Assembly (NCBI RefSeq): GCF_029263665.1
Contig: NZ_JAJUFQ010000015.1
Location: 1 to 64,000 of the forward strand
Source: Halomonas sp.
Lineage (GTDB): Bacteria; Pseudomonadota; Gammaproteobacteria; Pseudomonadales; Halomonadaceae
Reading direction: 5' to 3'
DNA length: 64,000 nucleotides
Below are positions 16,969 to 26,399 of the stretch, piece by piece. The position numbers and the translations under genes are program-made. The notes below the pieces were generated by a model, which worked only from the letters and a program-made list of their open reading frames with translations, had not been told where the DNA came from and did no database searches. How positions within the stretch are numbered: the stretch's first letter is position 1; each line of letters begins with the position of its first letter.

Positions 16969-18147
16969 ATGCAAGAAGTCGTGATCGTCGCCGCCCGCCG
17001 TACTGCTGTTGGTAGTTTTGGAGGCTCGCTTTCCGGCATTCCTGCCAGCGACCTCGGTGCAGCCGTGATCAAGGATGTGCTGGCCCAGACAGGAGTCGCT
17101 CCAGAGCAAGTCGATGAGGTCCTGCTGGGTCAGGTATTGACCGCAGGAACTGGTCAGAATCCGGCTCGCCAGGCTGCCATCAAGGCAGGACTCCCGGACA
17201 GCGTGCCTGCCATGACCATCAACAAGGTGTGCGGCTCAGGCCTCAAGGCCCTGCACCTGGGAGCTCAGGCCATCATGCTCGGTGATGCAGACGTCATCAT
17301 CGCCGGTGGCCAGGAAAACATGTCGCTGTCTCCCCATGTCCTGCCCAATTCGCGTAATGGCCAGCGCATGGGTGACTGGAAAGCCATCGATTCCATGGTC
17401 CACGACGGCCTGTGGGATGCCTTCAACAATTTCCATATGGGTATCACTGCCGAAAACCTGGCAGAAAAATACGCTATCTCCCGAGAAGAAATGGATACCT
17501 TTGCAGCAGGCTCCCAGGCCAAGGCTGCGGCGGCCATCGAGGAAGGGCGCTTCAAGGGTCAGATCGTTCCGATCGAAGTCCCCCAGCGCAAAGGCGACCC
17601 ACTGGTCTTCGATACCGATGAGAACCCTCGTGCCGTCAGCGTCGACAAGCTGGCTACCATGCGCCCGGCGTTCAAGAAGGATGGTACCGTCACTGCAGGT
17701 AACGCTTCTTCCCTCAATGATGGTGCTGCAGTGGTGATGCTCTGCTCCGCCGAGAAGGCCAAGCAACTTGGCCTTGAACCATTGGCCCGTATCAAGGCCT
17801 ATGCCAATGCAGGTGTGGACCCGGCTATCATGGGCATCGGCCCGGCACCGGCGACCCGCCGTTGTCTGGAGAAAGCCGGCTGGAACATTGATGACCTAGA
17901 CCTGATCGAAGCCAACGAAGCCTTCGCGGCCCAGGCACTGTCCGTGAACAAGGAACTGGGCTGGGATGCCGACAAGATCAACGTCAATGGGGGCGCTATC
18001 GCCATCGGTCACCCGATCGGGGCCTCCGGCTGCCGGATTCTGGTGACTCTGGTACACGAGATGATCCGCCGTGACGCGAAGAAAGGCTTGGCCACGCTGT
18101 GTATCGGTGGCGGCCAAGGTGTGGCACTGGCCATCGAACGTTCCTGA
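16969..18147 (+). CDS. phaA: acetyl-CoA acetyltransferase (biosynthetic thiolase)
   Basis: Condenses two acetyl-CoA to acetoacetyl-CoA, the first step of polyhydroxybutyrate synthesis, or runs the reverse in acetoacetate use (atoB). The 392-residue protein has the nucleophile cysteine in [11 protein letters not shown] (near residue 88), the [11 protein letters not shown] histidine region near 348 and the second catalytic cysteine in LCIGGGQG near 378. AGGAG lies eight bases before the chosen ATG; the longer frame from 16903 lacks support. No phaB or phaC is nearby, so the name phaA rather than atoB is a preference only. A strong hairpin follows. Confidence 0.9.
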   Translation: MQEVVIVAARRTAVGSFGGSLSGIPASDLGAAVIKDVLAQTGVAPEQVDEVLLGQVLTAGTGQNPARQAAIKAGLPDSVPAMTINKVCGSGLKALHLGAQAIMLGDADVIIAGGQENMSLSPHVLPNSRNGQRMGDWKAIDSMVHDGLWDAFNNFHMGITAENLAEKYAISREEMDTFAAGSQAKAAAAIEEGRFKGQIVPIEVPQRKGDPLVFDTDENPRAVSVDKLATMRPAFKKDGTVTAGNASSLNDGAAVVMLCSAEKAKQLGLEPLARIKAYANAGVDPAIMGIGPAPATRRCLEKAGWNIDDLDLIEANEAFAAQALSVNKELGWDADKINVNGGAIAIGHPIGASGCRILVTLVHEMIRRDAKKGLATLCIGGGQGVALAIERS

Positions 18148-18159
18148 TAGTCCATCATA

Positions 18160-18189
18160 AGAGAGCCCGCGCATCAGCGCGGGCTCTCT
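18160..18189. terminator. rho-independent terminator, thiolase / symporter convergence
   Basis: A perfect 13-bp stem (AGAGAGCCCGCGC and its complement) with an ATCA loop, 12 bases after the thiolase stop. It lies between convergent genes and can serve both. Confidence 0.85.
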
Positions 18190-18234
18190 GTGTTTCTCCT
18201 GCGTATCCCCTTCTTAGGTCGTGATGCTCCTGCA

Positions 18235-19746
18235 TCAAGACTCTGCTCGAACAACCACTTTTTCTGCATCAACTGTTGAGTGTTGATACCAAGGAGCGGC
18301 AATACGGAAAAAGCGCTCCACAACCTCCGCAGATGCAGGTCGGGTCAGGCGTGATACCACCAGGAACACCGGCAGGTTCACCATCAGCCCCCAGAACCCG
18401 CCATGAATCCCGAGCGGATGTGGCCAGATGGTGATCAGGAGCACCGTCACCACAAAACCACTGAGAATGCCGGCCATCACTCCCCATGCCGTGGCTCGCG
18501 GCCAGAAGAACATGCCGATGAAGGCAGGCAATACCTGGGAAGCAAATCCCAGCCCGATCAACAAGATCATGACCAGATTGCCAGGCTCGGCAATCGCCAA
18601 TGGCGCGATGATCAGCGCCATCAATGGAAAAATCAGCCAACGGGCAAGGTGCCCGGCACGAGCATCGGATATCTTGAACCAGGGTTGCAGCACATCCTTG
18701 CTCCACGACAGCGCGACGGAATGAATGAAAGGCTCGGACGACGACATGGATGCTGCCAGGGTTCCAGCCCCCAGCAGCCCCACCAGAACGGCGGGAAGGT
18801 GAGCCATGGCGTACTCCAGCACCACGGTGTCGGCACGCGCCAGCCCAGGCAGTGAGTAGATGCCGATGAAGCCCACCACGATCATGGGCAGAATCACCAG
18901 ATAGTAGGTAGGCAGCAAGGTCGCACTGAGACGAATGGTCCGGGCCGATGTACCGCTCATCCATTGGGTCCATACCGGCGGCATGAACGACAGCATCGAA
19001 ACAATGATAGAGGTCGTCCAGAAGGCAAAGCTCATATCCCCACCACCGCCCGGCAGAACAAGGAAATCCGGATTGCGCTCGAGCACCAGGGTGAATACCG
19101 CCGAGAAGCTCCACTCCCCGGTGGCGGTATGCGCCGACCATAGGCCAATGATCCAGGCGACAACGATCATCAGTACACCCTGAAAGACATTGGTCTTGCC
19201 GATGGCACGCTGGCCACTGACATACAGGTAAATGGCGATGGCACTCAGCACCAGCAGCACACCAGCCCATACCGGAATAGCACCTCCGCTCATCACCAGC
19301 AGGATGTAGGCAGAGCCAATGGTCTGCAGCACGGCATAGGCAATCGAGCCGATGGACATCACCAGGGCGGCAAGCGCACCGAGGGCCGGACTCTGGTAGC
19401 GATCAGCGATGGCACTGGCCTGGGTGACATGACCAAAGCGTGCGCCAAAAGCCCAGACCTTGGGCCCGAAATACCATGCCACCAGTGCCAGATAGCCCAG
19501 GTAGATCACGACATAGAGCACAGGAACGCCTTTGGCAAAGGCCCAGCCTGGCGCGCCCATGAAGGTATAGGCACTGACACTGCCCGCCGCGATCAACAGG
19601 TAGAGTGTCACGGGCCCCATGCTGCGCCCGGCGACGCCCCACTCCTCCAGTGAGCTCATGCGGCGACCACCTCGGGCGACAAGCCCAATCACCATGGCGA
19701 TGGCAATGTAGCCAATGGTGATCCATAACGGCATGGAACTAGTCAT
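18235..19746 (-). CDS. sodium:solute symporter family transporter
   Basis: A 503-residue inner-membrane transporter of the SSS family (as PanF, PutP and ActP) with about 13 hydrophobic segments. Family features include GRSMGPVTLYL near residue 40, the early GSVSAYTFMGAPG segment, and SSSEPFIHSVALSWSKD near 340, a typical cytoplasmic loop. Its start overlaps by eight bases the end of a small two-helix membrane protein gene, an arrangement common for this family. The following operon partner on the strand is upstream: amidase and LysR genes. A carboxylate or amide-derived substrate is plausible but not shown. Confidence 0.88.
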   Translation of the reverse strand: MTSSMPLWITIGYIAIAMVIGLVARGGRRMSSLEEWGVAGRSMGPVTLYLLIAAGSVSAYTFMGAPGWAFAKGVPVLYVVIYLGYLALVAWYFGPKVWAFGARFGHVTQASAIADRYQSPALGALAALVMSIGSIAYAVLQTIGSAYILLVMSGGAIPVWAGVLLVLSAIAIYLYVSGQRAIGKTNVFQGVLMIVVAWIIGLWSAHTATGEWSFSAVFTLVLERNPDFLVLPGGGGDMSFAFWTTSIIVSMLSFMPPVWTQWMSGTSARTIRLSATLLPTYYLVILPMIVVGFIGIYSLPGLARADTVVLEYAMAHLPAVLVGLLGAGTLAASMSSSEPFIHSVALSWSKDVLQPWFKISDARAGHLARWLIFPLMALIIAPLAIAEPGNLVMILLIGLGFASQVLPAFIGMFFWPRATAWGVMAGILSGFVVTVLLITIWPHPLGIHGGFWGLMVNLPVFLVVSRLTRPASAEVVERFFRIAAPWYQHSTVDAEKVVVRAES

Positions 19747-19966
19747 CTCCTCTCTCCCCGATCAACAGGTTGCCAAGCCACATCACGAGACTGCAACTGA
19801 GCAGGACAACATAGCTCCACACCAGCAGCTTCGGCATTCCAGCCACCAGCACTGCCTGATTGACCCAGCCAATCACCGGCCAGATGCCGGCCAGAATCAC
19901 ACTGACAAAACCCATCAGGACCAGCCAGCCTCTCCAACTGGTGGGACGAACAAAGGTTGGGCGCAT
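19739..19966 (-). CDS. small membrane partner of the symporter (DUF3311-like)
   Basis: A 75-residue protein with two hydrophobic helices (GWLVLMGFVSVILAG and LLVWSYVVLLSCSLVMW) and a short cytoplasmic end. Small proteins of this kind are regularly encoded directly before SSS transporters and are thought to help their assembly or function. The ATG at 19964-19966 is chosen because AAGGA lies eight bases upstream; a frame starting at 20047 lacks this. Overlap with the symporter gene indicates translational coupling. The DUF number is a best guess. Confidence 0.7.
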   Translation of the reverse strand: MRPTFVRPTSWRGWLVLMGFVSVILAGIWPVIGWVNQAVLVAGMPKLLVWSYVVLLSCSLVMWLGNLLIGERGDD

Positions 19967-20095
19967 GATGATATTCCTTGTCAGCCTGTCATTCTGGAAT
20001 GCACTTCGGAGCATGGCCTGTTCCGTGCCACAGACGCTGCCTTGCACCTAGGCGGGCATTATCGCGTAATTATTGTTGTCACTGCATGCCTGGCC

Positions 20096-21559
20096 TCATG
20101 CCTGGCATGGCCAGTTTGATGGCGTACCCTGCCACTTTTCGAAGGCACTAGCCAACTGCAGAGCACGCAGGTCTTCGAACTTTGGCGTGATGATCTGCAG
20201 GCCTATCGGCATGCCTGCACGACTGAATCCAGCATTGATGGCAATCGCAGGCTGTTCACCCATGTTCCACGGCACCGTGAACACAATATGTTCGAAAGGG
20301 CGCGAGGGATCATTGGAAGGAGACGGCCATTCGGCAGGAAACTCGACATTCGGCGAGACAGGTGAGATCACCGCATCCAGTTGGTCAAACGCTGCCTCGG
20401 TGGTACGTCGCATGGCCAGGGTCTGTTCGAAACCTCGAACCACCTTGACGGGATCCAGCCCATGACCTTCGTCCGCCCAGGCGAGAATTTCCGGCAGCAC
20501 CTGCTCACGCTGCTGCTCAGTAAGCGTCAGCAATTCACTCCATTGCCGCGCCCGCCAGAAATCATTCAGGCCATCGAGCATGTCACGCGACAGCACTGGC
20601 CCCACCGGCACGATATGTGCTCCAGCTTTACGGAAATGAGCGACGCTATCCTCGACACAACGCTTAATCTGCTCATCCACCGGCAGACCACAGCCAGCCT
20701 CCATCATGACCCCAATTCGCATGCCACGGACATCAATGTCCAGGGCCGACCAATCCATCTGCTGAGGGGGAAGGCGCATGGCATCACGCCGATCGGTACG
20801 CGCAATCGAGGCCATCATCAGCGCCGCATCCGCCACGGTCCGGGTCATTGGTCCAGCACAGCGGCCGACATAGTAAGGGTCGACCGGCACGCGCCCCAGG
20901 CTTGGCTTGAACCCGACCACACCGCACCAGGCCGCCGGCAGGCGGATCGATCCTCCGATGTCGGTACCCAGATGCAGGATACCGAATCCTGCTGCTGCTG
21001 CTGCTCCGGCACCAGAGCTCGATCCTCCCGGGTTGAAATCGGGGTTCCAGGGGTTTCGCGTCAGGCCATGGAAGGATGAGCGACCAGATGACAGCATGCC
21101 GTAATCGGGACAGGTGGTCTTGGCCAGCAATAGCGCGCCATCTTCATTGAGGCGCGCTGCCGCAGGGGCATCTTCATCGGCAGGAGAGTGGTCTCCGGCA
21201 AGCGTACCATGCGGCACCGGAGTGCCACGGGTGGCAATCAATTCCTTGAGCGTTACCGGAATGCCATCGAGCGGACCACAGGGTGCCTGCCTGGCCCAAC
21301 GCTGTGTCGATACTTCGGCCGCAGCAAGAAAACGTTCTGGGTCGTAGTCATACAGCGCATTGATTCGCCCTTCATGACGCTCGACATGAGCAATCAGGAG
21401 ATGGGCATACTCCAGTGGAGAGACTTGTCGCGAGCGATAGGCATCCAGCAACTGTGCAGCCGTCCAGCCCAAGGCTTCATGCTGCGATGCCCAGGAGTCT
21501 ATCGTTTGAGAGTCTATCGCTTGATGGTCTGTGGTCTGATGATCTGTCGTTTCATGCAT
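20096..21559 (-). CDS. amidase-signature family hydrolase
   Basis: A 487-residue amidase with the complete catalytic triad: Lys105 in PVTLKELIA, the cis-serine Ser181 in NPGGSSSGAG, and the nucleophile Ser204 in GTDIGGSIR. Such enzymes hydrolyse carboxamides or related C-N bonds; the substrate is unknown. GGGAGG lies about ten bases before the ATG. The first 22 residues are an odd pentapeptide repeat (HETTD, HQTTD, HQAID, SQTID) made by four tandem 15-bp units and absent from the usual fold. A symporter pair lies downstream and a LysR regulator upstream on the same strand, suggesting uptake and hydrolysis of an amide compound. Confidence 0.88.
   Translation of the reverse strand: MHETTDHQTTDHQAIDSQTIDSWASQHEALGWTAAQLLDAYRSRQVSPLEYAHLLIAHVERHEGRINALYDYDPERFLAAAEVSTQRWARQAPCGPLDGIPVTLKELIATRGTPVPHGTLAGDHSPADEDAPAAARLNEDGALLLAKTTCPDYGMLSSGRSSFHGLTRNPWNPDFNPGGSSSGAGAAAAAGFGILHLGTDIGGSIRLPAAWCGVVGFKPSLGRVPVDPYYVGRCAGPMTRTVADAALMMASIARTDRRDAMRLPPQQMDWSALDIDVRGMRIGVMMEAGCGLPVDEQIKRCVEDSVAHFRKAGAHIVPVGPVLSRDMLDGLNDFWRARQWSELLTLTEQQREQVLPEILAWADEGHGLDPVKVVRGFEQTLAMRRTTEAAFDQLDAVISPVSPNVEFPAEWPSPSNDPSRPFEHIVFTVPWNMGEQPAIAINAGFSRAGMPIGLQIITPKFEDLRALQLASAFEKWQGTPSNWPCQA
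21495..21554 (-). repeat. 15-bp in-frame tandem repeat, start of amidase
   Basis: Four units on the plus strand: GAGTCTATCGTTTGA, GAGTCTATCGCTTGA, TGGTCTGTGGTCTGA and TGATCTGTCGTTTCA. They encode the pentapeptide repeats at residues 2-21. Confidence 0.85.
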
Positions 21560-21675
21560 TGTTATTGTTCCTCCCTTGCCGTTACTGAGTCAGCATGGAA
21601 GGAAAAGCCCATCACAGCCAATGCAATAAATGGGTCATGGCGCTCACAATTTGTGTCCACCACACAGCCGGCTAT

Positions 21676-22599
21676 CTAGTCATGTGCCAGATCAGTGACA
21701 TTCCCATCCAGTTCCACCAACGCTTCCTCCAGCCGGGCCAGACAGGTACGAACAGCAAGGCTGGGGGAATGATGACGGTAGACACACAAGTCGACACGGG
21801 TCTGCTCCAGCTCCCCTGGGTGCAGTGCCACGGCGACAAGCTGGCCTGCGTCACACTCCTGCGCCACAGTAATCAAAGGCAACAACAAGACGGCCGCCCC
21901 TTGCCTGGCAAGGGCTTTCTGGGTTTCCAGTGACGAGGTCGTATAGGCAATCTGCATATTCAGCTTGCGGTCACGAGCAGCACGGTTGAGCGCTTGCCGT
22001 ACACCAAAGGAATCATCCGGCACAGCCAGCGGGTAGCCTTCAATATCGGAAAGTCCCAACGCAGATGTCCAGGCCAGAGGGTGGTCTGGTGCCATGACGG
22101 CATAGTGCTCCAGTTCTGCGGTGGCCACCCTGACCACATCATCACGAGGCGGCAGGAAATAGGCCAGGCCGATATCCGCCTTCCCGGAACGCAAGGTCTC
22201 GATCACACCACCTGCGCTGGCAATGCTGACATCAAATGTCAGTTGTGGATATTCACTCTGCAAGCTGGCAAGCGCCGGGGTCAGCAACTGCGCCACCACA
22301 CCCTCGGATACCTCTATAGAGACTCGTCCAGTGCAGCATCCCTGCAAGTCGGCAATGCGTGCCGCCAGCCTCTCCATATCACGCAGAGTGCGGCTCGCCT
22401 GATCGGCCAACAGCTCCCCTGCTGGCGTCAGGCGCACCCCTTCATGTGTGCGTTCAAGCAGCTCCGCGCCAAGCTGGTGCTCAAGCTGATCGATCTGACG
22501 TGAAACAGCGGTCGGTGCCACATGCAGTCTGGCAGCCGCTTGTCGCAAGGAGTGGCAACGTGCCACGGTATCGAAATACTTCAATGCCCGCCACTGCAT
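21676..22599 (-). CDS. LysR-family transcriptional regulator
   Basis: A 307-residue regulator with an N-terminal winged helix-turn-helix (LRQAAARLHVAPTAVSRQID, near 18-37) and a C-terminal substrate-binding domain of the usual two-lobed type. It lies 116 bases upstream of the amidase gene on the same strand, so it may control the amidase and the symporter pair, or the MFS exporter on its other side. The effector cannot be told. No clear T-N11-A palindrome was picked out. Confidence 0.9.
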   Translation of the reverse strand: MQWRALKYFDTVARCHSLRQAAARLHVAPTAVSRQIDQLEHQLGAELLERTHEGVRLTPAGELLADQASRTLRDMERLAARIADLQGCCTGRVSIEVSEGVVAQLLTPALASLQSEYPQLTFDVSIASAGGVIETLRSGKADIGLAYFLPPRDDVVRVATAELEHYAVMAPDHPLAWTSALGLSDIEGYPLAVPDDSFGVRQALNRAARDRKLNMQIAYTTSSLETQKALARQGAAVLLLPLITVAQECDAGQLVAVALHPGELEQTRVDLCVYRHHSPSLAVRTCLARLEEALVELDGNVTDLAHD

Positions 22600-22706
22600 G
22601 TGTCACCCTCCACTTTCGGTTCAGCCTCCCGCTACATATAGAAAGCACTCGCAACTGGAATACGGGCACATTCCATACATCCCTAAACAGTTTCGTACAA
22701 GAACGA

Positions 22707-23900
22707 TCAACGCGCCCCCAGTACTGAAGGAGGAGTACGCATGACCAGCAGTGCAGCCAGTACGAACATCACACCTGACAAGCACAGCACCGTGGTCAGA
22801 CCGAAGGCATCCACGACCTGCCCACCTGCCATGGCACCGATACCGATGGATAGATTGAAGACAAAGGCCATCAGGGCGGTAGCTGCTTCTGGGTTAAGCG
22901 CCGCCTTCAACACCCAGGTCTGCAAACTGACTGAGATACCACCAAAGACCAGCCCCCACATCATCAACAACACAATTCCCATGGGTGCCTGAGGCGCCAG
23001 CCAGGGAAACGCCAAAGCCACCATCGCCAGCAGGCTGGGAATCATCAACACCGTCGTGTGGGTGCGGCGTGCAGCAGCATTACCGGCGATGAAGTTTCCG
23101 ACCATGCCAGCAGCGCCATACAACAACAGCAAGGCACTGACCTGCGCCAGCGGGATACCGGCGATGGTTTGCAGAATTGGGCTGATAAAGGTGTAGGCTG
23201 CAAAGTGGCCAATCACGACCAATGCAGTAACGATGGCACCAACACGCATGCCACGGCTGGCAAATTGCCCTGTCAAGCTGGCCAAGCGCACTGGTTGATA
23301 GGCTGGCAGAGAAGGAAGCAGCCACCAAAGTGCCAGTGTCACCAGGAAACTGAGTCCCCCCATGGCAGCGAAGGCCACACGCCAGTGCGTCACGTCACCC
23401 AGCCAGGTACCGGCAGGCACCCCCAATACCGTGGCCCCGGCTACACCACTGAAGATCAGCGACATGGCTCGCGGCACCTGAGCCAGAGCCACCAGCCGTG
23501 ATGCCAGCCCCCCGGCAATGGCCCAGAATCCTCCGATACAGACGCCAATCAATACTCGAGTGGCAAGCAGCAGTGCAAAGCTGTCAACGATCGCCCCCAG
23601 CACGCTGGCCAACGTCATCAGCAGCATCAGCGAAGTCAACAACAGACGACGATCCATACGACCAACCGCCATAGGCAATAGTGGCGCAGCAAAGGCTGCC
23701 ACCACGCCTGGAACGGTGATCATCAAACCCGCGCTTCCTTCACTCACGCCCAGAGACTCAGCAACCTGAGACAACAGGCCAATGGGCAACTGCTCGACAG
23801 TGACCAACAGAAAGATACCGATCATCACCGCCACCACTGCCAGCCAGTCGCGACGGCCAGTGTGGCTTTTGGGTGCTGCTGTAGATGTTGCTTGCGTCAT
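22707..23900 (-). CDS. MFS transporter, DHA1 (drug/sugar efflux) type
   Basis: A 397-residue inner-membrane transporter with 12 predicted helices. The N-terminal half has the family-type VTVEQLPIGLLSQVAESLGVSEGSAG stretch as two shorter blocks (TVEQLPIGLL and LGVSEGSAGLM) and a loop with GRMDRRLL between helices 2 and 3, as in AraJ/SotB/NepI-like exporters. The substrate is unknown: sugars, arabinose-like compounds, nucleosides or drugs are all exported by relatives. It lies between the LysR gene and pnp, on the same strand as both, separated from pnp by a strong terminator. Confidence 0.85.
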   Translation of the reverse strand: MTQATSTAAPKSHTGRRDWLAVVAVMIGIFLLVTVEQLPIGLLSQVAESLGVSEGSAGLMITVPGVVAAFAAPLLPMAVGRMDRRLLLTSLMLLMTLASVLGAIVDSFALLLATRVLIGVCIGGFWAIAGGLASRLVALAQVPRAMSLIFSGVAGATVLGVPAGTWLGDVTHWRVAFAAMGGLSFLVTLALWWLLPSLPAYQPVRLASLTGQFASRGMRVGAIVTALVVIGHFAAYTFISPILQTIAGIPLAQVSALLLLYGAAGMVGNFIAGNAAARRTHTTVLMIPSLLAMVALAFPWLAPQAPMGIVLLMMWGLVFGGISVSLQTWVLKAALNPEAATALMAFVFNLSIGIGAMAGGQVVDAFGLTTVLCLSGVMFVLAALLVMRTPPSVLGAR

Positions 23901-23955
23901 GCTTCTCTCATCGTCCTCTCAGGATCGTTATCTCAGCCTCATCGCCGCAAACAGA

Positions 23956-23987
23956 AACGCCCCCGTGGCGTCAGCAACGGGGGCGTT
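23956..23987 (-). terminator. rho-independent terminator after pnp
   Basis: A perfect 11-bp stem (AACGCCCCCGT / ACGGGGGCGTT) with a ten-base loop; on the minus strand it is followed by a T-rich stretch (TTTCTGTTTG). It lies 16 bases after the pnp stop. Confidence 0.85.
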
Positions 23988-24003
23988 CGGCAGAGCAGAT
24001 GGA

Positions 24004-26136
24004 CTAGATTTCTGTCTCTGCCTGTTCGGATGCGAACGCCGCCTTTTCTTCTTCGGTGATTTCCTTGAGGGTCAGCTTGACGCGATTGCGGTTGTCGATA
24101 TCGAGTACCTTGACCACGACCTCGTCACCCTCGTTGAGGTAGTCACGCACGTCGTTGACACGCTCAGGAACGATCTGTGAGATGTGCACCAGACCATCGG
24201 TACCCGGCATGATGTTGACGAAGGCACCGAAGTCAGCGATACGCACTACCTTGCCGTGATACAGCTTACCGATCTCGGCTTCAGCGGTAATGGCCAGAAC
24301 GGTGTCGATGGCCTTCTTCGCCGCCTTCTTGTCCTCGGCATAGATACGCACGGTGCCGTCGTCATCCAGGTCAATGGAAGCGCCTGTATCTTCGCAGATC
24401 TTGCGAATGGTGGCACCGCCCTTGCCGATGACGTCACGGATCTTGTCCGGATCGATCTTGATCGTGGCCATGGACGGCGCATTCTCGGAAACTTCAGCAC
24501 GGCTATTGGCAATCACCGCATTCATCTGCTCGAGAATGTGCAAACGAGCGTCATGGGCCTGGGTCAAGGCGGTCTCCATGATCTGCTCATCGATACCTTC
24601 GATCTTGATGTCCATCTGCAACGCAGTCACGCCTTCAGCGGAACCGGCCACCTTGAAGTCCATGTCACCGAGGTGGTCCTCGTCGCCAAGGATGTCCGTA
24701 AGCACGGCAAAACCGTCAGCATCCTTGACCAATCCCATGGCGATACCAGCTACCGGTGCCTTGATCGGCACACCAGCATCCATCAATGCCAAGGAAGAAC
24801 CACACACGGAGGCCATGGAACTGGAACCATTGGACTCGGTGATCTCGGACACCACGCGAATGGTGTAGGGGAAGTCATCTTCCTTCGGCAACATGGCCTG
24901 AACACCGCGGCGAGCCAGACGGCCATGGCCGATTTCACGACGCTTGGGCCCCCCCATGAAGCCCGCCTCACCCACGGAGTAGGGAGGGAAGTTGTAATGC
25001 AACAGGAAACGTTCCTTGCGCTCGCCTTCCAGCGATTCGATCAACTGGGCATCGCGCAGGGTGCCAAGGGTGGCAACGACAATGGCCTGGGTCTCACCAC
25101 GGGTGAAGACGGCAGAACCGTGAGTCTTGGGCAAGGTACCCACCTCGATGGCCAGCGGGCGCACCGTCTTGTGATCGCGTCCATCGATACGCGGTTCACC
25201 CTTGATCACGCGGGAACGCACCACGCGCTTTTCAAGGCTGGCAAAGCCGGCTTCCACATCAGATGCCTCGAACTGGCTCTCTTCCCCACCAGCGAGCAGC
25301 TCGACAGCCTGAGTCTTGAGCGCAGCCAATGCGTCCTGGCGCTGCATCTTGTCAGTGATGCGATAGGCTTCACCGACCTTGGCTTCAAACCCGGTACCCA
25401 GGGCATCCTTGAGCGCAGTATTTTCAGCCGCCGGCTGCCAATCCCACTTGGCCTTGCCTGCCTCTGCCACCAGCTCGTTGATTGCCTGAATTACCGTCTG
25501 CATTTCCTGGTGGCCGTAAAGCACAGCACCCAGCATTTCGTCTTCGAGCAGCTCTTCGGCTTCGGATTCCACCATCAACACGGCTTTCTCGGTGCCGGCG
25601 ACAACCATGTCCAGCTCGGAGGCGGCCAGTTCTTCGACAGTGGGGTTGAGGAAATAACCGCGGTCTTCAGTAAAGCCAACTCGCGCAGCACCGATAGGGC
25701 CATTGAACGGCACGCCGGAAATGGCCAGGGCCGCTGACGTACCAATCATGGCAGCGATATCAGGATCCTGGTTGCGGTCGGTAGACATGACCGTACAGAT
25801 GACCTGTACTTCATTCATGAAGCCCTTGGGGAACAACGGACGGATCGGACGGTCGATCAGTCGAGAAGTCAGAGTTTCCTTCTCGGTAGGACGTCCTTCA
25901 CGCTTGAAGAAGCCGCCGGGAATCTTGCCGACCGCATAGGTCTTTTCCTGATAGTGCACAGACAGCGGGAAGAAGGACTGCGCGGGGTTCGGCTCCTTCC
26001 TTGCCACCACGGTGCACAGCACCACGGTGTCGTCCATGGTAACCATTACGGCACCGGTAGCCTGGCGGGCGATGCGCCCGGTTTCCAGAGTGACGGTACT
26101 GCGACCGTACTGAAATGTCTTTTTGACCGGATTCAC
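24004..26136 (-). CDS. pnp: polyribonucleotide nucleotidyltransferase (PNPase)
   Basis: A 710-residue phosphorolytic 3'-to-5' exoribonuclease, part of the RNA degradosome. Two RNase PH domains are separated by a helical domain; catalytic acidic residues lie in [12 protein letters not shown] near 490. A KH domain ([16 protein letters not shown], near 555) and a C-terminal S1 domain ([18 protein letters not shown], near 625) follow. The start codon is GTG with AAGGAAG six bases upstream. In most relatives pnp directly follows rpsO; here a terminator and three unrelated genes intervene, so it needs its own promoter between about 26137 and 26300. Confidence 0.97.
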   Translation of the reverse strand: MNPVKKTFQYGRSTVTLETGRIARQATGAVMVTMDDTVVLCTVVARKEPNPAQSFFPLSVHYQEKTYAVGKIPGGFFKREGRPTEKETLTSRLIDRPIRPLFPKGFMNEVQVICTVMSTDRNQDPDIAAMIGTSAALAISGVPFNGPIGAARVGFTEDRGYFLNPTVEELAASELDMVVAGTEKAVLMVESEAEELLEDEMLGAVLYGHQEMQTVIQAINELVAEAGKAKWDWQPAAENTALKDALGTGFEAKVGEAYRITDKMQRQDALAALKTQAVELLAGGEESQFEASDVEAGFASLEKRVVRSRVIKGEPRIDGRDHKTVRPLAIEVGTLPKTHGSAVFTRGETQAIVVATLGTLRDAQLIESLEGERKERFLLHYNFPPYSVGEAGFMGGPKRREIGHGRLARRGVQAMLPKEDDFPYTIRVVSEITESNGSSSMASVCGSSLALMDAGVPIKAPVAGIAMGLVKDADGFAVLTDILGDEDHLGDMDFKVAGSAEGVTALQMDIKIEGIDEQIMETALTQAHDARLHILEQMNAVIANSRAEVSENAPSMATIKIDPDKIRDVIGKGGATIRKICEDTGASIDLDDDGTVRIYAEDKKAAKKAIDTVLAITAEAEIGKLYHGKVVRIADFGAFVNIMPGTDGLVHISQIVPERVNDVRDYLNEGDEVVVKVLDIDNRNRVKLTLKEITEEEKAAFASEQAETEI

Positions 26137-26301
26137 GGCGACTTCCTTTACTTTTCAATGTTAGGGTCGTTTTGACTCGGCCAATATTTTAGGGGTTAAG
26201 GCGACATAGAGCCACCAGTTACGCCACCTTAGCGACAAATAAGCCAATGCGAATACCCTTGGCCACTTTCTCTCCTCCCGCCTTCCCGGATTTTGAGACA
26301 A

Positions 26302-26329
26302 GAAACGGGCAGCCTGTGCTGCCCGTTTC
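26302..26329 (-). terminator. rho-independent terminator after porin gene
   Basis: A perfect 12-bp stem (GAAACGGGCAGC and its complement) with a CTGT loop, between the porin stop and pnp. It should stop porin-cassette transcripts before pnp. Confidence 0.75.
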
Positions 26330-26399
26330 GACCTTTCCGAGACTTATCTATGCGCCGTTGTCCGCCACACACGGCTCCATGACATATGACGGAACCTTA

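Noticed and set aside
24184..25737. Long open frame opposite pnp
   Set aside because: Shadow of pnp, rich in His, Gln and Leu as typical for antisense frames; no start signal.
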